From Corynebacterium testudinoris (GTDB taxonomy: Bacteria; Actinomycetota; Actinomycetes; Mycobacteriales; Mycobacteriaceae): a DNA stretch of 64,000 nt. A model generated the notes under the pieces. That model searched no databases. It was not told the origin of the DNA and saw only the letters and a list, made by a program, of their open reading frames with translations. Positions 29,059-37,904 of this stretch are shown here, one piece after another; position 1 is the first letter of the stretch, and each line of letters opens with the position of its first letter. Both the position numbers and the translations under genes were made by a program. Where the stretch lies: the NCBI RefSeq assembly GCF_001021045.1, contig NZ_CP011545.1:1798001-1862000 (forward strand), in the 5' to 3' direction.

Positions 29059-29931
29059 ATGATCTATGGTCTGCTCGCTTACCTGCTGTGGGGACTGTTC
29101 CCGGCCTTCTTCCCGCTGCTCCTGCCAGCGGGTCCGGTGGAGATTCTCTCCCACCGCATCGTGTGGACCGCCGTGACCATGATCGTCGTGCTCACCGCCC
29201 TCAAGGGGTGGGGCGCCCTCCGCCGCGCCAGCCGCACCACCTGGCTCTTGCTCGTCGCAGCCGGGCTGCTGATCTCGGTGAACTGGGGCATCTATGTCGT
29301 CGCGGTGAACTCCGATCACGTCGCTGACGCCGCCCTCGGCTACTTCATCAACCCGCTGGTCTCAGTGCTGCTGGGGGTGGTCTTCCTCGGCGAACGCCTC
29401 AGCCGCCTCCAAACTATGTCGGTGGCGATCGCGGCCGTCGGTGTCATCCAATTGACGTTCCTGTCCGGGCAGGCCCCCATGTTGGCCCTCGGCCTGGCGT
29501 TTTCCTTCGGCTTCTATGGGCTGGTGAAGAAGCAGGTACAGGTGCCACCCACCGCATCGCTGACGGCGGAGTCTCTGGTCATGGCGCCGCTGGCGATCGG
29601 TTACCTCGTGTGGCTCACCGCCGTGGGGCGCAGCACGTTCCTCAGCGAAGGCCCTTCGCACACGGCGCTGCTTATCATCTCTGGCCTGGTGACTACCGTG
29701 CCGTTGCTGCTGTTCGGCATGGCCTCCAAGCGAATCCCCTTGGCCACCCTCGGCATGATTCAGTACCTCACGCCGACGATGCAGATGCTGTGGGCGCTGT
29801 TTGTCACCCAGGAATTCCTCTCCACGGGTCGCTGGATCGGCTTCATCATCATCTGGTTCGCCGTGGCCATCTACCTCATTGACCTGGCACGGAAGGCGCG
29901 GCAGCGGTCCGCCGCCCGCAAGCGAGCCTAG
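29059..29931 (+). CDS. rarD: RarD-type EamA/DMT transporter
   Basis: 290 residues with about ten hydrophobic helices and the RarD N-terminus (YGLLAYLLWGLFPAFFPLL, ILSHRIVWT). NWGIYVVAVNSDHVADAALGYFINPL is the highly conserved RarD core. RarD homologues are linked to chloramphenicol sensitivity; the natural substrate is unknown. The stop overlaps that of the convergent gene by 4 nt (CTAG). Confidence 0.9.
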   Translation: MIYGLLAYLLWGLFPAFFPLLLPAGPVEILSHRIVWTAVTMIVVLTALKGWGALRRASRTTWLLLVAAGLLISVNWGIYVVAVNSDHVADAALGYFINPLVSVLLGVVFLGERLSRLQTMSVAIAAVGVIQLTFLSGQAPMLALGLAFSFGFYGLVKKQVQVPPTASLTAESLVMAPLAIGYLVWLTAVGRSTFLSEGPSHTALLIISGLVTTVPLLLFGMASKRIPLATLGMIQYLTPTMQMLWALFVTQEFLSTGRWIGFIIIWFAVAIYLIDLARKARQRSAARKRA

Positions 29932-30515
29932 CCCTGGGGGACCTCCACTGGTCGCACCCCGAAGCGGCCCCAAGAGGCATCCGCAGGAAGGACCTCCACG
30001 GTGGCGATGTCGGTGTGGGAGGCGACCTCCCGGAGGGAGTCGCCGGCATCGTAGACCACGACGGCGTCGATACGCTCCGGAACCGGCACCTCCCCCACGC
30101 CGGAGAGCATGAGGGCAATGCGGTCCAACTGGGTGTGGAAGACGGAGGAGCGGGAAGCGCCGTCGACGGGTTCGGGAAGGGGGAAGGGCGGGGCGGAGTC
30201 AATAACCATGGCGTTGACGCGACCCACCGAGCCGAGCGCTGCCTGGGTTTCCTCCGGCGTCAGCGGATGCGTGAACGTGACCAGCGCATAAGCGGGGTCA
30301 TCGGCGGCCGCCAACGTATCAGCCGCACGAGCGGCATAGACGGAATAAGGCTCGGCGGATTCCTTGCCCACCGTATCCCCGTTCGGCGCGAGCGGCCGCG
30401 ACGTGGCGTCATCAAAGAAAGCGAAAATCAAGGCTGCGACGAGGGCGAGCATGGCCAGGCCACCGACGACGCGAGTGATAAGCGCGGAACGCTGCTCGTG
30501 CATACCGGCACTCAT
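29928..30515 (-). CDS. Membrane-anchored protein, 195 aa, uncharacterised
   Basis: One N-terminal transmembrane helix ([19 protein letters not shown], about 15-33) is followed by an extracytoplasmic domain of about 160 residues. That domain has two-part alpha/beta character ([31 protein letters not shown]). It overlaps the upstream pseudouridine synthase by 4 nt and is thus the third gene of lspA-synthase-this gene. Family not recognised. Confidence 0.75.
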   Translation of the reverse strand: MSAGMHEQRSALITRVVGGLAMLALVAALIFAFFDDATSRPLAPNGDTVGKESAEPYSVYAARAADTLAAADDPAYALVTFTHPLTPEETQAALGSVGRVNAMVIDSAPPFPLPEPVDGASRSSVFHTQLDRIALMLSGVGEVPVPERIDAVVVYDAGDSLREVASHTDIATVEVLPADASWGRFGVRPVEVPQG

Positions 30516-31438
30516 TCCCGCACTCGATCCAACGCACGGGCGAGGTCATCCGGGTAGGGCGCCTCGATCTCCATCCATCGACCATCCGCCGGGTGGTTAA
30601 ACCCCAAACGCACGGCGTGCAACCACTGGCGGCTGAGCCCCAGACGCGCGGAGAGCTCCGGGTTAGATCCGTACATGGGGTCGCCGACGCACGGGTGCCC
30701 GATGGCTGACATGTGGACGCGGATCTGGTGGGTACGGCCCGTCTCCAGCTTGACCTCCAACAAGGTGGCCTCGCGGAATGCCTCGATGGTGTCGTAGTGG
30801 GTGATGGCGTGCTTGCCCTCGGAGGTGACGGCAAATCGCCAGCCGGAGGAGGGGTGACGGCCAATAGGGGCATCGACGGTGCCGGTGAAGGGGTCAGGAT
30901 GGCCCTGGACCAGGGCGTGATAGGTCTTGTCCACCGTCCGGTCGCGGAAGGCCTGCTTAAGCACCGAATAACCGCGTTCGGAGGCGGCGACAACCATGAC
31001 CCCGGAGGTCCCGACGTCGAGGCGCTGGACGATGCCCTTGCGCTCCGGTGGCCCGGAGGTTGAGATGCGGAAACCCGCGGCGGCCAGTCCCCCGACCACC
31101 GTCGGCCCCTCCCAGCCGACGGTGGGATGCGCGGCGACGCCGACGGGCTTGTGCACCGCGATGAGATCATCGTCGGAGTAGAGGATGTCCAACCCCTCGA
31201 CCAGTTCTGCCCGTGGGGTGAGATCTGCAACCTCCGGGAGGGTGACCTCCAGCCACGAGTCAGCCGGGAGGCGATCGGACTTGCCTGCCGGTGCGCCGTC
31301 GATAAGCACCTCCCCCGCCGTGGCGAGATCCGCCGCGACGGTCCGGGAGAGGCCCAAAAGCTTGGACAAACCGGCATCGACGCGCATGCCGGCGAGGCCC
31401 TCGGGGACGGGCAGGTTGCGGGTTTCACGTTGGCTCAC
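30512..31438 (-). CDS. RluA-family pseudouridine synthase
   Basis: 308 residues. An N-terminal S4 domain ([22 protein letters not shown]) is followed by the synthase domain with the catalytic Asp in [14 protein letters not shown], and later [25 protein letters not shown]. RluD-like enzymes modify 23S rRNA helix 69; the exact target cannot be assigned here. It overlaps lspA by 4 nt, the usual actinobacterial lspA-rluD order. Confidence 0.92.
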   Translation of the reverse strand: MSQRETRNLPVPEGLAGMRVDAGLSKLLGLSRTVAADLATAGEVLIDGAPAGKSDRLPADSWLEVTLPEVADLTPRAELVEGLDILYSDDDLIAVHKPVGVAAHPTVGWEGPTVVGGLAAAGFRISTSGPPERKGIVQRLDVGTSGVMVVAASERGYSVLKQAFRDRTVDKTYHALVQGHPDPFTGTVDAPIGRHPSSGWRFAVTSEGKHAITHYDTIEAFREATLLEVKLETGRTHQIRVHMSAIGHPCVGDPMYGSNPELSARLGLSRQWLHAVRLGFNHPADGRWMEIEAPYPDDLARALDRVRE

Positions 31439-31986
31439 GCGTCGACCTCCTCAGGTGCTGCGGGCTTAGCGCGCCGTTCATCGACGAACATCGCAATAAC
31501 AAAGACCACCACGCCGACAGTAATCGAGGCATCCGCGAGGTTGAAGATGGCGAAGCGACCCACCGAGATGTAATCCACGACGTGACCGAACCAAAAACCA
31601 GGCTCCCGGAACAGTCGATCGATGAGATTGCCCAGGGCGCCACCGGCAATCATCGCCAAACCCACGGCCTGCCACCGTTCCCGAATGCGCGGAGAAATGA
31701 CCGCGATGACCACGACAAAGGTGAGCTGGATGGTGGTGAACAGCCACGTAGAATTCGCGCCCATGGAAAATGCCGCGCCGGGGTTGAACAGTAGGTACAG
31801 CCGCAACCAATCACCAATCACCGGGATGATGTCCCCTGGCTCCATAAAGTGCACGACGAGGATCTTGATCACCTGATCCAGCGCGGCCACCGTCACAATG
31901 ATGGCAGCCATGAGCGCGATGTATCGGGCACGAGGCCCGGACGCGGCGGGCGATGCGGGAGCTGCTGGCGAAGTCACGGTGACCAT
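31435..31986 (-). CDS. lspA: LspA, lipoprotein signal peptidase II
   Basis: Aspartic membrane peptidase that removes signal peptides from prolipoproteins. I chose ATG 31986 (183 residues); ATG 31989 is equally possible, both after GGTGGGGG. Four transmembrane helices are seen. Catalytic motifs are NPGAAFS with GNLIDR, and VVDYISV with FNLADASI. A 25-residue Pro/Ala-rich N-tail precedes helix 1. Three lipoprotein substrates are encoded in this window. Confidence 0.94.
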   Translation of the reverse strand: MVTVTSPAAPASPAASGPRARYIALMAAIIVTVAALDQVIKILVVHFMEPGDIIPVIGDWLRLYLLFNPGAAFSMGANSTWLFTTIQLTFVVVIAVISPRIRERWQAVGLAMIAGGALGNLIDRLFREPGFWFGHVVDYISVGRFAIFNLADASITVGVVVFVIAMFVDERRAKPAAPEEVDA

Positions 31987-32060
31987 CATCCCCCACCCCG
32001 CCGTCCCAGGTCCACCCGCGCGCCCACCGTCTGCCCTCACCGCAACCTGCATGGAGTAGC

Positions 32061-33092
32061 GTGGACGATGTGAATTTTTCCACTTCGCGCCGTCTCCCCC
32101 GTCCGCTGCTCGCCGCTGCCGCCCTCGTGGTGTCCTCGGCCCTGGTGCTTAGTGCGTGCACGTCGGAGGAAGATTCGGCGCCGACAGTGGAGAATGCGGT
32201 CGGCTTGCCGTTCGACGCGAGTCGGCTCATCGTGGAGTCCCTCGGCGGCGGTAGCAATGGACAAGCACAGGTTCTCGCCTTCCGCGACGCAACGCCGGAG
32301 GGCGAGGAGGCAGCCGAGCACACCTTCAACGTCGAAGTCGCTGAAGGGTTCAACCAATTCGCCGTCACTCAAGACAAACTCGACGTCAACGCCCCCGCTG
32401 GCGGTGATGTGCAGACCATGCGCCTGCCGTTGACAGGTTCCACGAGCGTGGCCTCAGAGGCGGACACCAATAACCAGGAGCGCGCAGCCACCCGCGACGT
32501 CTCCCTGGTGTTGGGGCAGCCGTCGAACTCCAACTTAGAGCTCACCGATGACATTCGTTCCACGGAGGGCTTCCGCCTCGGTTGGCGGGCCGGAGATGAC
32601 GGCGGGATGTCCACGGTGCGGTTGGCGGCACCGCAGGATGCGACGGATAATGGCCGCGCCGTCACGGAGCAAGCGCTGCTCAAGCTGGTGTCCCTGCCGG
32701 TGCAATTCCCCACCGAGGCGGTCTCCGAGGGCGCAACGTGGACGGTTGATTCCCGGGTTACGGGCGAATCCACCCTGCTGCAGACCACGACGTACACGCT
32801 CAATTCCATCAACGGCGACATCGTGACCCTGGATGTCTCGGTGCACCAGCGCCCCGCGATCAGCTCCCTGAGCATCGACGGCCTGCCCGGCGCGATGGAA
32901 ATGACCGGCCAAACCCTCAACGTGCTCAACTCCAACACCACCAGCGAGGGCACGCTGACAGTCGATCTGACCAAGCCCTTGCCTATCGACGGCCGCGTCT
33001 CCTTCACCACCCGAGTCGTCTACGGTGGCCAGGATCCGGCCATCAGGATCGTGCAGGATTCCACCACGTCCCTGGCGTTTGCTCAGGGTTAA
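32061..33092 (+). CDS. Lipoprotein, 343 aa, uncharacterised
   Basis: GTG 32061 (GTG 32070 is also possible). A twin-basic signal (RRLPRPLLAAAALVVSSALVLS) ends in the lipobox VLSAC. The mature part is a long beta-rich domain with many Thr/Ser and few aromatic residues, and no metal or catalytic motif I can name. It probably sits on the outer face of the cytoplasmic membrane. Divergent from lspA; the stop lies 12 nt before the promoter of the ABC-F leader. Confidence 0.8.
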   Translation: MDDVNFSTSRRLPRPLLAAAALVVSSALVLSACTSEEDSAPTVENAVGLPFDASRLIVESLGGGSNGQAQVLAFRDATPEGEEAAEHTFNVEVAEGFNQFAVTQDKLDVNAPAGGDVQTMRLPLTGSTSVASEADTNNQERAATRDVSLVLGQPSNSNLELTDDIRSTEGFRLGWRAGDDGGMSTVRLAAPQDATDNGRAVTEQALLKLVSLPVQFPTEAVSEGATWTVDSRVTGESTLLQTTTYTLNSINGDIVTLDVSVHQRPAISSLSIDGLPGAMEMTGQTLNVLNSNTTSEGTLTVDLTKPLPIDGRVSFTTRVVYGGQDPAIRIVQDSTTSLAFAQG

Positions 33093-33104
33093 TCTCACGA
33101 CTGG

Positions 33105-33110
33105 TACACT
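33105..33110 (+). promoter_or_regulatory. Extended -10 promoter of the ABC-F leader
   Basis: TGGTACACT contains TACACT with the extended TG element. The expected start, 7-8 nt downstream, falls on the ATG of the four-codon ORF at 33118. Confidence 0.55.
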
Positions 33111-33117
33111 GTCACCC

Positions 33118-33132
33118 ATGATCCTTTGGTAG
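33118..33132 (+). CDS. Four-codon leader ORF (Met-Ile-Leu-Trp) before the ABC-F gene
   Basis: ATG ATC CTT TGG TAG begins at the predicted transcription start. Its bases 33119-33129 are complementary over 11 bp (one G-U) to 33194-33204, which contain the AAGGA ribosome site of the ABC-F gene. The ORF sequence is therefore itself the anti-Shine-Dalgarno arm. A ribosome held on it would free the downstream site. Translation of the peptide is inferred, not shown. Confidence 0.5.
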   Translation: MILW

Positions 33133-33208
33133 TTCATCCCCATTTCCCCATCTTCCGTGCGGTCGCAGCCTGTGTTCTCGGCTCCCGCCCCGGCCGAAGG
33201 ATCACCCC
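33119..33208 (+). promoter_or_regulatory. Putative ribosome-controlled leader of the ABC-F gene
   Basis: A 90-nt leader with a long-range 11-bp pairing (33119-33129 with 33194-33204) that hides AAGGA (33197-33201). A competing small local hairpin, TCGGC/GCCGA (about 33179-33197), would block part of that pairing. Such mutually exclusive folds are expected in translational attenuation of antibiotic-resistance ABC-F and erm genes. Confidence 0.5.
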
Positions 33209-34882
33209 ATGGCTTCTCCCCACCACTTAAAAATTGACGGCGTCAGCTTTACCTATCCCGGAACTGCGCGCCGCGTTCTCACCGACGTCGACTTCGCTAT
33301 CCCCGCCGGGCGTGTCACCGGTCTCATCGGCGAAAACGGCGCCGGCAAATCCACCCTCCTCGAGCTCATTGCCGGGAATCTGCAGCCGGACGTTGGTTTC
33401 ATCACCACCCCGCCCACCACGGGGTTCATCGCGCAGGAGACGGACTTGCCGTTTTCCTCCCCCGTCTCCGCGCTTATCGACGCCGCGGTGGCTGAGCTCC
33501 GCGCCGTCGAAACGCGCATCGGCGAGATTTCCTCTGCCATCGCCGATACCCCGGATGATCCGGCGCTCGCCGAGGCCTTCGATGCCGCCCTCGCTCAGGC
33601 AGAGCAGTCGGGGGTGTGGGAGTTGGACTCGCGCATCGCCACCGTCCTCGCCGGTCTCGGCTTGGCTGGCATTCCCTTGGACACCACCATCGGCCATCTC
33701 TCTGGCGGGCAGCGTCGCCGTTTCGCCCTCGCCGCTCTCCTGCTGCGCCCGGTCGACGCCCTCGTGCTCGACGAGCCCACCAACCACATCGATGATGACG
33801 GCGTGGATTTCCTCATCAACGAGCTCAAGGAGTTCTCCGGCCCGGTGCTCGTAGCCAGCCACGACCGCTTCTTCCTGGACAAGGCTGCAGACGCTCTCGT
33901 CGACCTCGACCCTGGTCTCGGCGCGGAAGGCGGCTCGGGCGAGGATACCCGCCAGGGCATTCAGTTCACCGGCTCGTTCAGTGATTACTTGGAGTCCCGT
34001 GAGGATATCCGCCGCCGTTGGGAAGAGCTCTACGCCGCACAGGAACACGAGCGCGTTCGCCTGGAAAAGGCCACCCAGACCGGCGAATCGGACATCTTCC
34101 ACAGCGATAAGTCCAAGTCCGAGTCGCGGATCACCGACAAGTTCTATTCCGATCGCGCCGCCAAGACGTTAGGCAACCGGCTCCGCTCGGCCCGCAACCG
34201 ATTGGAGGCGTTGGAACGCGACGAGCTGCCCCAGCCGCCCGCTCGCCTGCAATTCCATGGCATTCCCGAGCACGGAACGCTGGCCTCGCTCGGCGAACCG
34301 GCCGTCGTTGCTCGCGATCTGGTGGTTACCGACCGCCTCGGCCCCCTCGATATCACCGTGCAACCCGGTGATCATTGGCTCATCGAGGGCCCCAACGGCG
34401 CCGGAAAATCGACGTTCCTATCGGTCATCCAGGGCCGGGTGCCCGTCGATGAGGGCTTGCTGCGCATCCCCGAGGACGTTCGCATCACGCGCCTGAGCCA
34501 GGACGATGAGTGGATCGACCTCGATACCCCCGCTATCGATATCTTCACTGCTCGTGTGCCCACCGGCTCGCCCAGCCTCATGGACATGGGCCTGATGAAC
34601 GAAGAAACCGCCGCCCGGCCCTTGGGAGAACTCTCCCTGGGTCAGAGGCGACGGGTATCGCTGGGCATTATCCTGGCGTCTCCGCCAGATATCCTGCTGC
34701 TCGACGAGCCCACCAACCACCTCTCCCTCGCCTTAGCGGAGGAGCTGGAGGAGGCGTTGTCGCAATTCCCCGGCACGGTGCTCATGGCTACCCATGACCG
34801 GTGGATTCGCCGCCGCTGGGCCGTCCGTACGGACGGCCGCGGCAAGATCCTCACCTTGGATGGCGAGGACCGCGAAGGCTAA
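33209..34882 (+). CDS. ABC-F family ATPase (putative ribosome-protection/antibiotic-resistance type)
   Basis: 557 residues, two ABC domains and no membrane part. Walker A motifs are GENGAGKST (41-49) and GPNGAGKST (about 394). Signatures LSGGQRRR and LSLGQRRR each precede LDEPTNH. The interdomain linker (about 245-345) is charged and helical (ESREDIRRRWEEL, AKTLGNRLRSARNRLEAL), as in proteins that reach the ribosomal E site. Length and linker resemble actinobacterial TlrC-like factors more than EttA, but resistance is inferred. Its stop overlaps the next gene's stop by 4 nt. Confidence 0.88.
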   Translation: MASPHHLKIDGVSFTYPGTARRVLTDVDFAIPAGRVTGLIGENGAGKSTLLELIAGNLQPDVGFITTPPTTGFIAQETDLPFSSPVSALIDAAVAELRAVETRIGEISSAIADTPDDPALAEAFDAALAQAEQSGVWELDSRIATVLAGLGLAGIPLDTTIGHLSGGQRRRFALAALLLRPVDALVLDEPTNHIDDDGVDFLINELKEFSGPVLVASHDRFFLDKAADALVDLDPGLGAEGGSGEDTRQGIQFTGSFSDYLESREDIRRRWEELYAAQEHERVRLEKATQTGESDIFHSDKSKSESRITDKFYSDRAAKTLGNRLRSARNRLEALERDELPQPPARLQFHGIPEHGTLASLGEPAVVARDLVVTDRLGPLDITVQPGDHWLIEGPNGAGKSTFLSVIQGRVPVDEGLLRIPEDVRITRLSQDDEWIDLDTPAIDIFTARVPTGSPSLMDMGLMNEETAARPLGELSLGQRRRVSLGIILASPPDILLLDEPTNHLSLALAEELEEALSQFPGTVLMATHDRWIRRRWAVRTDGRGKILTLDGEDREG

Positions 34883-35463
34883 GACGCCGGTGCGGGTGCT
34901 GGCGCGTCAGCCGGTGCCTCGGCCGGAGCTTCCTCCGCCGGGGCCGGTGCCGGAGCGAACTCCTGGCACATCGCCGGGACCTGGTCCGGCGCAACGGTGT
35001 TGGTGATCAGGGTGCAGGCCCAGGACTGGGAGAGCTTCCACTCACCGTTTTCGAAGATGAACTCGACGTTTTCGGCCGGCTGCGCGGGCTGATCCGGCAG
35101 GGTGAAGTTCACGGAGGCGAGGACGGAATCCGGGGTGTAGCCCGGCAGGACGGGGTTGACTACCTGGAACTGGGCGCCGGATTCGGCCTGGGAGGCGGCC
35201 ATCGTCTCAAAAAGCTCCGGGGCGGTTTCGCCGCCCTGGACCGTGGAGACCTTGCCTTCGAGCGGCACGTTCGGGTCGGTGGCGCGGGCCAGGACCTCGT
35301 TGAGCTCGTCGGCGGTGGGCAGGGTCGGGGCGGCGACGGCTGATTCGCTGGCCGAGGTCTTGGCGGACGTGGTGGCGGAGCCTCCATCGTCGCTGCTGCA
35401 GGCGGTCAGGGCCAGGGCGGCGCCGACAGCGGCGGCCACGGCGGTGATTTTGGTCAGCTTCAC
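34879..35463 (-). CDS. MTB12-like secreted lipoprotein
   Basis: GTG 35463 follows AAGGAG by 10 nt and gives 194 residues. The signal peptide ends in lipobox LALTAC. The folded domain (about 55-160) follows the low-molecular-weight antigen MTB12 pattern: PTADELNEVLARATDPNVPLE, GGETAPE, VNFTLPD and FENGEWKLSQSWACTLI. The C-terminal 35 residues are an Ala/Pro/Glu repeat tail, probably disordered. Convergent with the ABC-F gene. Confidence 0.8.
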   Translation of the reverse strand: MKLTKITAVAAAVGAALALTACSSDDGGSATTSAKTSASESAVAAPTLPTADELNEVLARATDPNVPLEGKVSTVQGGETAPELFETMAASQAESGAQFQVVNPVLPGYTPDSVLASVNFTLPDQPAQPAENVEFIFENGEWKLSQSWACTLITNTVAPDQVPAMCQEFAPAPAPAEEAPAEAPADAPAPAPAS

Positions 35464-35594
35464 GGAAATAACTCTCCTTAGTCTGGGCACGATCGGTCAG
35501 AACTTTTCAGATGCCCTTATCGGCATAAATCGTACACGGCATAAACCGTCTCATCCCCATTCCGCGGCTGTGAATCCTGTGGCATGGTGGTGGG

Positions 35595-36515
35595 ATGACC
35601 CGCATCATGCTGCTGACCACCGGCGGAACTATCGCCACCACGGCCGACGATTCTGGGGCGTTGGTCCCCACCATCAGTGGCCGCGAGCTTCTCGCGTCCG
35701 CCGGGGCGGCACTCCCGGAAGATATTTCTGTCACGGTGCGCGACCTCACCCGGTTGGACTCCTCGGCGATCACGTTGAGCGAGCTCGATGGGATCATCGC
35801 GGCGGTCCACGCGGACTTGGCTGATCCGGACGTCGACGGCATCGTCATTACTCATGGGACGGACTCGATGGAGGAAACGGCCATCGCCCTCGATATCTTC
35901 CACGACGATGACCGTCCCGTGGTGCTCACCGGCGCGCAGCGCTCCTTCGATCATCCCTCCTCCGATGGGGTGGGCAATCTCGTCGATGCCATCCGGCTGG
36001 CCGCCGATCCCCTCTCCCGCCGCCAGGGGGTGCTCATCGCGTTCGGCGGCTGGACCATTCCCGCCCGCGGCGCTTCCAAGCGCCACACCAGTGAGCTCGA
36101 CGCCTTCATTTCCACCACGCCGCGGGAGGATCGCCGCCCGCCGGCTCTTCCCGTCGTGCCCCTCGCCGGCACGGTCGTGCCCATCGTCACCGCGTGGCCC
36201 GGGTCCGGTCGAGAGCTTATCGACGCCGCGGTGACCGCCGGCGCCCAGGGCATCGTCGTCGAAGCCCTGGGCTCCGGCAACATGGGACCGGAGATGGGTG
36301 AGGGCGTTGCTGCCGCTGCGGAATCGGGAATCCCGGTGGTGATCACCACCCGGGTGCCGGCGGGCGAGGTGGCGCTTGCTTATGGTGGCGCGGGCGGCGG
36401 GGCCACCCTCGCCTCGCGTGGCGCTCATGGTTCAGGCTTTCTGCGCGCCGGACAATCCCGCATCATCCTCGCTGTGGCACTGGCGGGCGGGTACCCAATC
36501 GCCGAGATCCTTTAG
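35595..36515 (+). CDS. ansA: L-asparaginase
   Basis: Hydrolyses asparagine to aspartate and ammonia. 306 residues. The first catalytic Thr is in LLTTGGTIAT, and the second in ITHGTDSMEETA with the conserved HGTD block; VLTGAQR and DGVGNL follow. No signal peptide is seen, so it is cytoplasmic unless the start is misjudged. The stop overlaps the convergent dinB stop by 4 nt (TTAG). Confidence 0.93.
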   Translation: MTRIMLLTTGGTIATTADDSGALVPTISGRELLASAGAALPEDISVTVRDLTRLDSSAITLSELDGIIAAVHADLADPDVDGIVITHGTDSMEETAIALDIFHDDDRPVVLTGAQRSFDHPSSDGVGNLVDAIRLAADPLSRRQGVLIAFGGWTIPARGASKRHTSELDAFISTTPREDRRPPALPVVPLAGTVVPIVTAWPGSGRELIDAAVTAGAQGIVVEALGSGNMGPEMGEGVAAAAESGIPVVITTRVPAGEVALAYGGAGGGATLASRGAHGSGFLRAGQSRIILAVALAGGYPIAEIL

Positions 36516-37903
36516 CGGTCTTCTGCGGCGAGCCATTCCTCCCACGCGAGGCTGTCCAACGGGTCAGCTGCTGTGAGGGCGGGGTCATCGACGTCGAAAG
36601 TGCGGGTGGTGCCCGGACCGGTGGCTCGGGTTTCAAAACGCACCGACACGATCCCATGCCCGGAACCCTGGACCCACCCATGACCAAACTCGGGGTGGTG
36701 GACGTCCTGGGTCGCCCGCCATCCCGGCTCGTCGACGGCGAAATCGGTGACCAGCTCCGTGGCTGGGGCGGCGTTATCGCTCACACCCGCCTCGAAGTCA
36801 TCATCGACGTCGCTGGACTGAGACACGGCGAGGTGGCGATCGAGCTCGGGAAACAAAATGTCCTGGCGGGCCAGCTCGAGGCCGGAAAACCCGACGCCGA
36901 CTAAGCGAATAGGCCCCACCTCGTTGGGGTAACGCAGGAGCCGAAAAGCGGTGGCCCGCAATGACTCCTCATCATCAGTGGCGTAGCCCATGGTCGCGGA
37001 ACGCGACTCGGTGTGGAAGTCCGCCATCTTGAGTTTGACGGAGACGGTCCGGGCACTGCGACCGTCGATAAGCAAACGGCGATGAGCTTGGTCGAAGGCG
37101 CGACGTGCTGCGGCATCGACATCGGCGCGGGTGGTGAGATCGCGCGGATAGGTATGTTCGGCGGAGATCTGCTTCGCCTCCGCGCGGGGCTCGACGGGCC
37201 GGTCATCGATGCCGCGCGCCAGGGTCCACAGCATCGGTCCCATCGTCCCGCCCAAGGAAATGGCGACCTCCTTCTCGCTCAACGCGGCCAGATCACCGAT
37301 CGTCTCAATGCCGATCTGGGAGAGCTTCGCCTGCGTCACCGGGCCCACTCCCCAGAGCTTTCCCACCGCCATCGGGTGCAAAATCTCCAGTTCCCTCTCA
37401 GCGGGGATGACAAACGTGCCATCCGGCTTCGCCTCCCCGGAGCCAATTTTGGCGAACTGCTTCCCCGTCCCCGCTCCGATGGAGCTGGGCAGGCCAGTCT
37501 CTTCCAGGATGAGTGCCCGCAGGTCATCGGCCCACCGGCGAACCTCATCCGCGGTGGCTCCGACCAGCTCCGCGGGCTCCATGAAGGCCTCGTCGATGGA
37601 GAGTTGTTCCACCACGTCCACGTGGGTGGAGATGAGTTCAAACACGCGTCTCGACGCCGCCGAATACACCGCATGGCGCGGGCTGACCAACACGGCAGAA
37701 TAGCCAACGAGCCGCGCGGCCCGCTGCGTCGGCATGGCCGAACGGACACCAAATTTCCGCGCCTCGTAGCTTGCCCCGGCCACCACTCCCCGGCCGCTCA
37801 CCCCAGCGACGAGGACCGGCCGGCCGCGGAGAGTGGGACGGGTCAACTGCTCGACGGAGGCGAAAAAGGCATCCATGTCGATGTGCAGGACCCAACGTTG
37901 CAT
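36512..37903 (-). CDS. dinB: DinB, DNA polymerase IV
   Basis: Y-family translesion polymerase. I chose ATG 37903 (MQRWVLHIDMDAFF), giving 463 residues. Palm acidic residues are in HIDMDAFFASVEQ and SIDEAF. The little-finger domain follows around 250-350, and the C-terminal about 110 residues are an actinobacterial extension. It starts 1 nt after the exporter stop, so it is translated from the same mRNA. No LexA box lies at its own start. Confidence 0.94.
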   Translation of the reverse strand: MQRWVLHIDMDAFFASVEQLTRPTLRGRPVLVAGVSGRGVVAGASYEARKFGVRSAMPTQRAARLVGYSAVLVSPRHAVYSAASRRVFELISTHVDVVEQLSIDEAFMEPAELVGATADEVRRWADDLRALILEETGLPSSIGAGTGKQFAKIGSGEAKPDGTFVIPAERELEILHPMAVGKLWGVGPVTQAKLSQIGIETIGDLAALSEKEVAISLGGTMGPMLWTLARGIDDRPVEPRAEAKQISAEHTYPRDLTTRADVDAAARRAFDQAHRRLLIDGRSARTVSVKLKMADFHTESRSATMGYATDDEESLRATAFRLLRYPNEVGPIRLVGVGFSGLELARQDILFPELDRHLAVSQSSDVDDDFEAGVSDNAAPATELVTDFAVDEPGWRATQDVHHPEFGHGWVQGSGHGIVSVRFETRATGPGTTRTFDVDDPALTAADPLDSLAWEEWLAAEDR

Positions 37904-37904
37904 G

